From Nostoc edaphicum CCNP1411 (GTDB lineage Bacteria; Cyanobacteriota; Cyanobacteriia; Cyanobacteriales; Nostocaceae), in the NCBI RefSeq assembly GCF_014023275.1, contig NZ_CP054698.1, positions 6,843,001 through 6,907,000 of the forward strand: a stretch of 64,000 bases of DNA, written 5' to 3'. The notes beneath the pieces were generated by a model. The model was given only the letters and a program-made list of their open reading frames with translations, ran no database searches and had not been told where the DNA came from. The position numbers and the translations under genes are program-made. The stretch's first letter is position 1. Each line of letters begins with the position of its first letter. Below are positions 8,127 through 19,157 of this stretch, one piece after another.

Positions 8127-9616
8127 GCTACCGTGTATACACAAGTCGGATGTAAAGTAGGTGCAGAGGATTTTTGAGAAGCAAAAACTATGGATAATCC
8201 AATCTTAATTCACGCTTCGACGACACCAGGAACGGCATTTGGAGACCCAAGGCTGATAAAAAGGGGGCAGCATTATACGAGGCGATTCGTAAGCACCAAT
8301 CGATAAATATCCGGCAAATAAGTCGAAATTGGGCAGAACAGATGGGTTATTATCGGTTTTTGGAGAATGAAAACGTAACACTATCAGAACTAGTACGTAG
8401 CCTTTCGGATGATTGCGAGTTTCATCTGGCAAAACGACACGTATTAGCGATTAGCGATACTAGCGAGATTAACTTGCAGTCTCATGCAGGTAGGCTGTCA
8501 CCGCCAGGATTAGGAGTAGTAGGCAATAACACAGATGTCGGGTTTTATATCCATCCAACATTGGTATTAGATGGTGAGAGTGGATTTCCACTGGGGTTAA
8601 GCACAGTAAAACTGTGGAGCCGAGCTATAAACCATGCAGATAAACATAACTCGTGACTATCAAAATTTACCAATTGAGGAGAAAGAATCTTACAAATGGT
8701 TAGCATCGGCAGAAAGTAGTAAGCGATGCTTTGAAGTGGGTGGAGCAAAAATGGTAACTCATATTGGCGACCGCGAATCGGATTTATTTGAGGAATTTGC
8801 AACTGTACCCAATAAAAAACAATCATTTACTGATAAGAGCTTGCCAAGATCGTCGATTGTTAGGGCGGTCTGAATCACTATTCGACTACTTAAGTCAGCA
8901 GCCTTGTGAAGGTACTTATATAATTAACGTTCCCGCAGACTCACGTCGAAAGCGAATGCCAAGAGAAGCAATGCTTATTGTTCGTTGTGGACAAGTTGAG
9001 ATTCAACGCCCCGATAAATTAGGCGTTTTTGGCTATCCTCCTAGTGTTACCCTTTTTGCTGTTGAAGCTCTGGAAGTCCAACCACCCGCAGGACAAGAAC
9101 CGATTCATTGGCGGTTGCTGACAACTCACGTTGTTGTCTGCTTGGAACAGGCACTGCGAGTCATTAAGTGGTACGGATGGCGATGGAAGATTGAACAACT
9201 TTTTGCCACTCTCAAAAAAGCTGGATTGAATATCGAAGCGACTCAGTTAGAGTCTAGTATTGCAATTCAACGCCTAACAATCCTTGCTTTGTCCGTAGCC
9301 GTGCGAACCTTACAAATGGTTGAGGGACGCGATAATACTCAACTTTCTGCCGAGCTTACCTTTTGTCAAAAGCAGCAGCAATGCTTATTAGGACTTCAAT
9401 CTTCTGTTGAAGGCGATACCAAAAAATTACAAAATCCTTATCCACGGGGTTGTTTGCCCTGGGCTACTTGGATCATTGCTCGACTTGGTGGATGGTCTGG
9501 TTATACCTCTGGTAGGCCTCCTGGAATGCCTACCCTTGTTCATGGTTTAAGACAATTTGAATCCATCTTTATCGGCTGGAAACTCGCTCTGGATGGACTT
9601 GTGTATACACGGTAGC
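8127..9616 (+). mobile_element. IS4-family insertion sequence, degenerate
   Basis: The element is bounded by perfect 21-bp inverted repeats: GCTACCGTGTATACACAAGT plus C at 8127-8147, and the exact reverse complement at 9596-9616. The transposase gene between them is frameshifted. A third, 19/21 matching copy of the end sequence sits at 9647-9667, just outside the right end, so an older end or a nested element is present. About 1.49 kb is a normal size for IS4-family elements. Confidence 0.85.
8190..9615 (+). pseudogene. IS4-family DDE transposase, at least three frameshifts
   Basis: Concatenating the three frames gives a recognisable IS4 transposase. The start (MDNPILIH, then FGDPRLIKR) is in one frame to about 8260. 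The middle (ALYEAIRKH through GYYRFLENENV and the first catalytic Asp in AISDTSEIN) is in a second frame to about 8658. The second catalytic Asp (THIGDRESDLFEEFA) is in a third frame to about 8820. The C-terminal part holds the IS4 signature Y-x2-R-x3-E-x6-K as YGWRWKIEQLFATLK. The catalytic triad residues survive, but no single frame spans them. It is therefore inactive unless rescued in trans. The stop codon lies inside the right inverted repeat. Confidence 0.88.
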
Positions 9617-12178
<2,562 letters not shown>

Positions 12179-12189
12179 AATAAGGTAAA

Positions 12190-12326
12190 CGCCTGGAAAA
12201 ATATATACAGCAGTTTTCTTTTGCATGAAGTACAAAGTTACGGGTTTTGAGGCAGGAGGTAGAAACTCTTTACAGTTGTACCTCAGTTACTTGTAAACTG
12301 CTGTATTTAGTGAACGAATCCAGGCG
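12190..12326. repeat. Long inverted-repeat element (hairpin/MITE-like)
   Basis: Two nested arm pairs define a structure of 137 bases after ligA: CGCCTGGA (12190-12197) with TCCAGGCG (12319-12326), and ATACAGCAGTTT (12205-12216) with AAACTGCTGTAT (12295-12306). All arms match perfectly. It could act as a terminator for ligA or be a small non-autonomous element. Confidence 0.6.
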
Positions 12327-12834
12327 ATTAACCCAGATTTATCAATCTGACTTTTCACGTTATGTGGAAAAGTTAACGATTAACCCAACCCCCTAACCCC
12401 CTTCCCGTATCGGGAAGGGGGAAATTCAAAGTCTCTCTCCTTTTAGGAGAGAAATAGAAGAGAGGTTTTCCAGATACGGTGAAAAGTCAGATTTATCAAT
12501 CAGTCCGAAAGCACGACCACTACAATCCGCATTATTTCGTTGACTGATAAAACCTACTAACTGAATCTTTTAGACTCCGATATCACATATTAATTACTAC
12601 TTAAAACTTAACTAAATATAACTTTACAATATATTTTGCGAAATTTTGATATGTTCTTGTGTATCAAACTTTATTGGCTTATATCGTGTTCCTCTAATAT
12701 TAACTGTTATTGAGGGAAGTAAAACATCTTGTAGATTGATTACTTTCCCTTTTACTCTCGTTGAAATGAAAGCTGGGTGCAAGATATAAGCCAATATTAA
12801 TAATTAACTTTTTGTATATTTACAGAAATTTGTC
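12327..12834. other. Intergenic region with CCCTAACCCCC-type repeat
   Basis: About 500 bases separate the hairpin element and the lipase gene. The first part (about 12380-12490) holds the CCCTAACCCCCTTCCC and GGGAAGGGGG repeat plus a CTCTCTCCTTTTAGGAGAG hairpin, flanked by ACTTTTCACGTTATG-like and CGGTGAAAAGTCAG arms. The remainder is AT-rich and probably contains the lipase promoter; no motif is identified. Confidence 0.4.
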
Positions 12835-14982
12835 ATGAAGAAAAAACAACAGGTTTTTAACGGTATTTTATTGTGGGTGGGACTGGCATTCCTGGGTTTA
12901 ACGCTACAAAAATTCTACAACATATTGCAATATATTTTCTTTCTCCGAGTACCTATAATTGTTGGCTTATTGCTATTGTTATTACCAACAATTTCAGTTA
13001 GTACTGGTTTATCAGCGATGCTGAAAAACTTGTTTATACTTCGCGCTAATAATCAATTGGTTTTAGTGATTGGAGGTGCAGTTTTAGCAGGACTGGCTAC
13101 AACAGAAGTTTTCGATATCATTTTGTATAATTCCCATCTTCGTTTTGATGTACCTGAACACCAAGGAATTCCCGAATTTCTCCAATATGTAATCGCTATT
13201 ATCTTAAGTCTTCCGATTGCCATAAAGGCAACTCAGCTTTCCAAGAAAGAAATAAAAGAAGGAGAACATGCCTGGGAAGGCTGGGGAATTATATTTGGCG
13301 TTGTTGCAGGAGCTTTCCTGATAATAACAACTCACCTTGCCAAGATATTTTTTAAATCCAATCAAATTTTAGAACAGGCATTATTGAAAATAATTTCTTT
13401 TTTGCCAGTAAAAATACAAAGAGGTTATGTTGATGGAAGTGGTAATCTATCTTACGGAATTGCTGAAATAGTAGTATTTTCTATCTTTCTATTAATTCTT
13501 TATGGGTTGGGTTATTTGATTTTTAAACCTCGCCCAATCAAGAATAGATTTGAAGTTCCTGCTCTTTTCTATATTACTCTTATTCTGTCAATCATGGTAG
13601 TGTGGATAGGAGGAATTTCTTTCTTTAACGACGTATCTCGCGTTCCCACATTGTTATTATTTTTAGTAATTTCATCTGCTTCTTATACTATTTTTAAAGT
13701 AGATCATTTTTACAAAATGTTCTTAAACAAGAACTGGTTAAAACCGACAGAAAAAAAGTGGATTAATGTTATATCTCAACGGCTGAATAATCAACAAAGC
13801 GAAGATAAAACTTTAGTAGTCGTTTGTGCAAGTGGTGGAGGTATTCAAGCATCTGGATGGACAACTAAAGTTTTGACTGGTTTACAAGAAGAACTTGGAT
13901 CTGAATTTACCAAAGCCATTGGTTGGATAAGCTCGGTTTCTGGCGGTTCTGTCGGAACGATGTTTTATTTGGATAGATTTGGAGAGCAAGGTTATCCAGA
14001 AGAAGGTGAATTAAAAAAGATTTTTAAAAGCGCTACAGAAGATAGTTTAGATGCTACAGGTTGGGGATTAGCTTATCCAGATTTGCTGCGTTTTATTGGT
14101 TTCCCTTTTGTCGTACCAAAAGCGCAAGAAGATAATACTGCAACTGAGCAAGACCGTGGTACAGCTATCGAAATAGATTGGAAAGGGGAAATGAAAAATC
14201 CTAATGCAACTTTAGCTAGTTGGAGCGATAAAATAGACCAAGGAATTATTCCTATTCCTATTTTTAATGCAACTTTAGTTGAAGATGGACGGCGTTTTTT
14301 AGTTAGTCCAATGACTTTTAGTAAGCACGAGGATTGCAAATCTATAGATTTTAATACCCTTTATCCAGAATATGATATTGATGTGACAACAGCCGCAAGG
14401 TTATCCGCTACTTTCCCTTATGTGTCTCCTGTGTGTCGTCCTAGTCAAGAAACTAAATGGAATTATCATATAGGTGATGGTGGTTACTTCGACAATTTTG
14501 GTATTGGTACTAGCGTAGACTTACTTGATAACCTATTAGAATCTGAGCAGTGTAATCAAATAAAAAGAGTTATTTTAATCCAAATAAATGCTTTTCCTGA
14601 TGATGAGAATCTTCAAGAAGAAAAAGGCGCTCCTGGATGGCAGATGGAAGTTATTGGTTCATTGCTTGCTTTATTAAATGTTCGTAGTTCTACGCAAAAC
14701 GAAGGTAACGCATTAAATATTAAACTCTTGACAGACAAGTACAAATGTGGTTACAAGGATGATGAACAGGAAAAATTGCAGCAATTTTTGAAAGATAAAT
14801 CTTGTCAGAAAGGAGTAGAAATTATGCATATTCCGATTAAATTCCCTCGTGGTAAAATTAATCCCCCGCTTTCTTGGCAGTTAACCCAAGAACAAAAAAA
14901 AGCTATTCAAAATGCATGGGAAGAGTGGAAAATAACTAACTCTACTGTTATCTTGAAACTCAAAAAGATTTTCCCAGAGTGA
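12835..14982 (+). CDS. Membrane-anchored patatin/cPLA2-like phospholipase
   Basis: The 715-residue protein begins with about 290 residues of membrane helices (spans near 10-30, 38-55, 75-95, 115-132, 148-168, 208-230, 243-263 and 270-288). A cytoplasmic acyl-hydrolase domain follows. Its motifs are a Gly-rich oxyanion loop CASGGGIQ (331-338), a nucleophile elbow WISSVSGGSVG with Ser369 as likely nucleophile, and the catalytic Asp548 in HIGDGGYFDNFG. The SGGS form of the elbow resembles group IV phospholipase A2 more than the GxSxG of plant patatins. It should cleave acyl chains from membrane lipids or related esters. The ATG has no strong ribosome binding site. It has no obvious partner gene; a hairpin follows the stop. 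Confidence 0.8.
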   Translation: MKKKQQVFNGILLWVGLAFLGLTLQKFYNILQYIFFLRVPIIVGLLLLLLPTISVSTGLSAMLKNLFILRANNQLVLVIGGAVLAGLATTEVFDIILYNSHLRFDVPEHQGIPEFLQYVIAIILSLPIAIKATQLSKKEIKEGEHAWEGWGIIFGVVAGAFLIITTHLAKIFFKSNQILEQALLKIISFLPVKIQRGYVDGSGNLSYGIAEIVVFSIFLLILYGLGYLIFKPRPIKNRFEVPALFYITLILSIMVVWIGGISFFNDVSRVPTLLLFLVISSASYTIFKVDHFYKMFLNKNWLKPTEKKWINVISQRLNNQQSEDKTLVVVCASGGGIQASGWTTKVLTGLQEELGSEFTKAIGWISSVSGGSVGTMFYLDRFGEQGYPEEGELKKIFKSATEDSLDATGWGLAYPDLLRFIGFPFVVPKAQEDNTATEQDRGTAIEIDWKGEMKNPNATLASWSDKIDQGIIPIPIFNATLVEDGRRFLVSPMTFSKHEDCKSIDFNTLYPEYDIDVTTAARLSATFPYVSPVCRPSQETKWNYHIGDGGYFDNFGIGTSVDLLDNLLESEQCNQIKRVILIQINAFPDDENLQEEKGAPGWQMEVIGSLLALLNVRSSTQNEGNALNIKLLTDKYKCGYKDDEQEKLQQFLKDKSCQKGVEIMHIPIKFPRGKINPPLSWQLTQEQKKAIQNAWEEWKITNSTVILKLKKIFPE

Positions 14983-15055
14983 TGAATATCTATTTGGAAA
15001 ATGATTTAGTATTTCTGTAACAATCCTATTTAATTTGTGAAAATTGCAACCCGCA

Positions 15056-15086
15056 GATCCCTGACTTCTCAAAGAAGTCGGGGATC
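15056..15086 (+). terminator. Hairpin after the lipase gene
   Basis: GATCCCTGACTT and AAGTCGGGGATC pair over 12 positions (one G-T) with a 7-base loop, followed by TTGTTT. The same AAGTCGGGG word forms the hairpin near 35776-35808, so this is a repeat family serving as a possible terminator. Confidence 0.55.
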
Positions 15087-15153
15087 TTGTTTATGATGAA
15101 TGATTCAGTATTGCCATAGCAAACTAGTTTGTTTTGCACAATCGGATGATTCT

Positions 15154-15183
15154 CGTAGAGGCAATTCATGAATTGCCTCTACG
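15154..15183. repeat. Perfect 30-bp palindrome overlapping a stop codon
   Basis: CGTAGAGGCAATTCA is followed immediately by its exact reverse complement, with no loop. The right arm includes the TAG stop of the minus-strand Uma2 gene. Palindromes of the GTAGAGNC...GNCTCTAC type are dispersed in Nostoc genomes. It may also help end transcription. Confidence 0.75.
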
Positions 15184-15955
15184 AAAACGGGGGTAAGTTA
15201 TTCGGGTCAATACCCTGAGATTGCAAATAAGCAATCAGTCGTTCTTTTTGCTGGCGTTCTTGTTCGGCGCGTTGGCGTTCTTGTTCGGCACGCTGGCGTT
15301 CTTGTTCAATCTGTTCTACAGCCCACGGTAACAAATTACCATCTCGATCCCACCAGCGCAACCAATAGCCAGTTCGCGCTTCTTTTGTTCCTTGCCAAGT
15401 TCCCAAAAATAAGCCCATTACATCAATCCAATGACGACCATTTTCGTCGGGTTGCTCTAACTCATAGCGTTTATTTTCTAATTGATAATATTCTAGTAAA
15501 CCGCCATCTGGTTCAAAAATTATGTAGATGGGAATCCGTAAAATTTGCTCGTAGAAAAACCATTTTCCTGGTGGATAGGTTCGCTTTACCGAATATTCTC
15601 CACCCTCAGTATCAGATAGAAATTCGATAGCGATCGCAGGGATATCTCCTTCTAAATTGGGTGTATAACTTTTGCGATTACCCACAACTTCATTAACCGA
15701 CGGTACATAAACCCAATCAGGTGCTTTGGCAATAAATTGCCCGTTGACTGTCGCACAAAGACCAAAGTTGGAAGCTATCAACATCTGCGGTTGGATGAAT
15801 CCACTGATTTCTAGGCTTTCACGCAAAGCACCAGCCAAAAGTGGCTGACCGGTATTCTCCACTGGTTCATCCTCTAGTTGAAAATCTTTGGGTAAGGCTT
15901 CCCAAGAGATTACCAGTTCTGTTGGTGATTTGGCTTGGCTGAGTTGGGTTGCCAT
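15179..15955 (-). CDS. Uma2-family (DUF820) putative endonuclease
   Basis: Uma2 proteins are PD-(D/E)XK-fold putative nucleases that are greatly expanded in cyanobacteria; their biological role is unsettled. This 258-residue copy shows the family text: LISWEALPKDF near the N-terminus, PDWVYVPSV (the position where most family members carry the metal-binding Asp), and a following IPAIAIEFLSDTEGGEYSVKR core (Glu then Lys). The C-terminus has a Gln/Glu/Arg coiled coil made of repeated EQERQRA units, typical of the family. A GTG two codons upstream (15961) is possible; the ATG at 15955 is preferred. It is monocistronic by context. Confidence 0.85.
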   Translation of the reverse strand: MATQLSQAKSPTELVISWEALPKDFQLEDEPVENTGQPLLAGALRESLEISGFIQPQMLIASNFGLCATVNGQFIAKAPDWVYVPSVNEVVGNRKSYTPNLEGDIPAIAIEFLSDTEGGEYSVKRTYPPGKWFFYEQILRIPIYIIFEPDGGLLEYYQLENKRYELEQPDENGRHWIDVMGLFLGTWQGTKEARTGYWLRWWDRDGNLLPWAVEQIEQERQRAEQERQRAEQERQQKERLIAYLQSQGIDPNNLPPFS

Positions 15956-15984
15956 AAACACAGCATGAATTTATTTTTGATCTT

Positions 15985-16070
15985 ATCGCTTTCGGGAAGG
16001 GGATTGGGGAATGGGGAATGGGGAAAAATTTGTTTAACCACGATGCCCAATGCCCCATGCCCAATTCCCT
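15985..16070. repeat. Short heptamer-type repeats between Uma2 and glgP genes
   Basis: GGGGATTGGGGAATGGGGAATGGGG is followed by its rough complement (GCCCAATGCCCCATGCCCAA), making an inverted pair around a short loop. The pair lies upstream of the Uma2 start and just downstream of the glgP stop, and could stop glgP transcription. Confidence 0.55.
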
Positions 16071-18284
16071 TTACAGCAGTACTTTAGCTAAAATCGGTTC
16101 GACACTTTTAGAAATCTCTGGGACATACACCTGTGAAACGTAGTCAGCAATCATTCTGTCGGTGTTGAATAATGGTGCATTTGTTTTAATGGATGTTTTC
16201 ATCATCTGCACCCAGCGATGGGGAATGCCTTGGGCATCTTGGTCATAGTATAAAGGAACGATTTCTTCTTCTAACAGCTGATAAAGCGATCGCGAATCAA
16301 TCCCATCTTGCAATTCTTGATCGCTAGTATGAGCATCTTCACCAATTGCCCAACCGTTAATTCCTTTACCATCTGGCCCTGCTTGGTAGCCTTCGCACCA
16401 CCAGCCGTCCAAAACGCTGCAATTAAGACCACCATTGAAGCAGACTTTTTGCCCACTTGTACCAGACGCTTCCAAAGGACGACGGGGATTATTCAACCAA
16501 ACATCCACACCTTGCACCAATTTTTGACCAGTGTAAATGTCGTAATCTTCAATAAAGGCGACTCGGTTAATAATCCCAGAATTGTGACACCACTCCATCA
16601 ATCGCTGAATAATCCGCTTACCTTCTTCATCGGCTGGGTGGGCTTTACCTGCAAATATTATTTGTACTGGGCGTTGAGGATTGCCAAAAATCTTCAGTGC
16701 GCGTTGGGCATCCCGCAAAATCAAATCACCGCGTTTGTAAGGGCTGAAGCGTCTGGCAAATCCAATGGTCAACACATTGGGATTGAGTAAGCTTTCTGTT
16801 GCTTGAATGAGTTCATAATTTTCGCCACGCAACTCCCGTGATTTCTTCACCTTATAACGGGTAAACGCAATCAATCTTTCTTTGAGAATAAGATGTCGTG
16901 ACCACAGTTCCTCGTCGGGAATGTCATCAACTTTAGCCCACATCTTGGGATCAACGGCGCGATTTTTCCAGTCTTCTCCCAGATACTCATTATATAAATC
17001 GCCCAACAGGGGTGCAGTCCAAGTGGGTGCATGAACGCCATTGGTAATGTAACCAATTGGTACTTTGTCTTCCGATCGCTGCGGATAGAGAACTGTCCAC
17101 ATTTTACGAGAAACTTGACCGTGCAATTCACTCACGCCATTGCAAGCACGAGACATCCGTAATGCTAAAACGGTCATGCCAAAGGGTTCCCAAGGATCGC
17201 CCAATCGCCTTGCACCCAATGCTAAAAATTGCTCACGAGAAAGTCGCAATTGCGGCCAATAGCTGGCAAAGAAGGAATCTATTAAATCGGGGGAGAAGAC
17301 ATCATGACCGGCAGGAACGGGGGTATGGGTGGTGAATACACAACTGTTCCGCACCTTGGCTTCGATGTCGTAGAAGGATTTACCAGTCCGCTCAATTTCT
17401 AAGCGGGCAATTTCTAAGGTGCAGAATGCAGCGTGTCCTTCGTTGAGGTGATAGACAGAAGGTTCAATTCCTAAAGCGTGTAGGGCGCGAACACCACCAA
17501 TTCCCAAAACGACTTCTTGGGCGATGCGGGTTTCCAAGTTACCGCCGTATAGGTGTCCCGTTAGCCAGCGGTCAATGGGATCGTTATCATTGCGATCGCT
17601 ATCTAATAAATATAATGTGACTCGCCCAACTTGTACTCGCCAGATTTGCACTTTCACAACCCGTTGGCGAACTTGTAACTCGATAGTGACCGCTTCCCCT
17701 TGCTCATTTTTAATTAACTCCAGGGGCATCTGCTGAAAGGGGTTGTCAATATAATAATCTTCTTGCCAACCTTGACGATTCAAACGTTGCCGAAAATAAC
17801 CTTGGCGATACAACAAGCCAACACCAACCAACGGCACACCTAAATCTGATGATGATTTCAGGTGATCCCCGGCGAGAATTCCCAAGCCGCCAGAGTAGAC
17901 AGGTAGGGATTCATGGATGCCAAATTCGGCGCAAAAGTAGGCAATGGGGCGAGATGCAGATACTTGCGGTGCAACTCGACTGACCCAAGTATCTTGCTGG
18001 TTGATGTATTGGTCAAACTCACGCGCTAAGGCAGATATCTGCTTTAAGTAAAACGGGTCTTCTGCTAATTGGGTCAGACGCTCGTAACTTGCAGACTCTA
18101 AAATTGCCACTGGGTTATGTCCACAGCGTTCCCATTCTTGGGAATCAATTGTTTGGAATAAAGAGATGCGATCGCCACTCCAACTCCACCAGTAGTTATA
18201 AGCCAAATCGGCCAAACGCTTGAGCGGTGAAGGTAACTTTTCACTCAAGCGTCGTGCTGGGGTGATTGCACTGTTGTTAGCCAT
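16071..18284 (-). CDS. glgP: Alpha-glucan (glycogen) phosphorylase, GT35
   Basis: The enzyme releases glucose-1-phosphate from glycogen, the main carbon store of cyanobacteria. The protein has 737 residues and starts with the DUF3417-type N-terminal text (LKRLADLAYNYWWSWS) found in the shorter alpha-glucan phosphorylase branch. The catalytic core includes IAYFCAEFGIHESLPVYSGG, YHLNEGHAAF, the acceptor region VFTTHTPVPAGHD, ITNGVHAPTW, and the pyridoxal-phosphate region near the C-terminus (EASGTSGQKVCFNGGLNCS). The length fits this branch rather than the 830-residue classical type. It is monocistronic, with a start ATG at 18284 and repeat-rich DNA upstream. Confidence 0.93.
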   Translation of the reverse strand: MANNSAITPARRLSEKLPSPLKRLADLAYNYWWSWSGDRISLFQTIDSQEWERCGHNPVAILESASYERLTQLAEDPFYLKQISALAREFDQYINQQDTWVSRVAPQVSASRPIAYFCAEFGIHESLPVYSGGLGILAGDHLKSSSDLGVPLVGVGLLYRQGYFRQRLNRQGWQEDYYIDNPFQQMPLELIKNEQGEAVTIELQVRQRVVKVQIWRVQVGRVTLYLLDSDRNDNDPIDRWLTGHLYGGNLETRIAQEVVLGIGGVRALHALGIEPSVYHLNEGHAAFCTLEIARLEIERTGKSFYDIEAKVRNSCVFTTHTPVPAGHDVFSPDLIDSFFASYWPQLRLSREQFLALGARRLGDPWEPFGMTVLALRMSRACNGVSELHGQVSRKMWTVLYPQRSEDKVPIGYITNGVHAPTWTAPLLGDLYNEYLGEDWKNRAVDPKMWAKVDDIPDEELWSRHLILKERLIAFTRYKVKKSRELRGENYELIQATESLLNPNVLTIGFARRFSPYKRGDLILRDAQRALKIFGNPQRPVQIIFAGKAHPADEEGKRIIQRLMEWCHNSGIINRVAFIEDYDIYTGQKLVQGVDVWLNNPRRPLEASGTSGQKVCFNGGLNCSVLDGWWCEGYQAGPDGKGINGWAIGEDAHTSDQELQDGIDSRSLYQLLEEEIVPLYYDQDAQGIPHRWVQMMKTSIKTNAPLFNTDRMIADYVSQVYVPEISKSVEPILAKVLL

Positions 18285-19157
18285 ACTAATTCTATGTCCT
18301 CGCGCTTAACTTTTTGTCTATTTCACTGATTTATCTGCTCACAATCGATTTCTCTTCAGGTTTATGCCACCGGAGGATTCATTTATGAATTCTCCCCTGA
18401 AGTTGGAACAGTTTATCGACATCAAACCCTATCCAATAAAATAGTTTTTATTGTTTTAGGACTTACGCACTTTACACATTAACTATCATGTTGAAGGCAA
18501 ACTTTATCAGCTAAAAGTCTTGTCCTGCCTCGTTCCCAGGCTCTGACTGGGAACGAGTTCAAGTAGGCTCTGCCTACTGGTTTGACTGGAGGCAGAGCCT
18601 CCTACAAGAGCATTACAAGGCAGAGCCTTGTAACGAGAGATAATTCACAGTTGGCTATCTCTGTCAATGCGTAAGTTCTATGTTTTTGTCTTCTAAAAAT
18701 TATCTCTAATTTCGGACAGGTTTGGTATTTTTTTCTATCAAATTCGTTGACATTATTTTAACTTTTTTGTTTTGTTGTTAATATTTTTTAAATGTTAGCA
18801 ATAAACATCTAAGATTATTGATATGTCTTGATTTATATCACTTTTGACTAAAGCTCTTTGCATTCAGACAATGCTTTTTATACGCTAATCACAGCAATTA
18901 TACTGTTGTTATTGGTAAACCTTATATCTGTTTGAAGAAGAAGTCAGAATCCAGGAGTCAGAATTCAGAAGCGGATCTGGAGACTCCGAAAGTTCCGGTT
19001 AGAATCAAGATGCTCTCTACGAGATGCTAAAAGCGAAAGCGGACTCGCTACCGCGGTGCTATCCACTTTTTCGGTCATAATTCATGCTGAATTCTGACTC
19101 CTGACTCCTGACTCCTGAATTCTGTTCGATAAAAATTTTGTTTTGTTAACAAAAACA
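18285..19157. other. Repeat-rich intergenic region between glgP and the FUSC gene
   Basis: About 870 bases between divergent genes. It contains a composite hairpin element (18456-18681) and an inverted pair made of CTGACTCCTGAATTC-type words (about 18945-18970 and 19085-19125). In between is a dispersed Nostoc repeat (GCGAAAGCGGACTCGCTACC near 19032). The promoters of both genes should be near its ends; no motif is assigned. Confidence 0.5.
18456..18681. repeat. Composite palindromic element with ACTTACGCA ends
   Basis: The outer arms ACTTACGCA (18461-18469) and TGCGTAAGT (18668-18676) bracket several inner hairpins: CTCGTTCCCA with TGGGAACGAG (18529-18557), GTAGGC with GCCTAC (about 18563-18578), and TTACAAGGC with GCCTTGTAA (about 18613-18633). 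The layout suggests a MITE or an accretion of palindromes. Confidence 0.6.
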
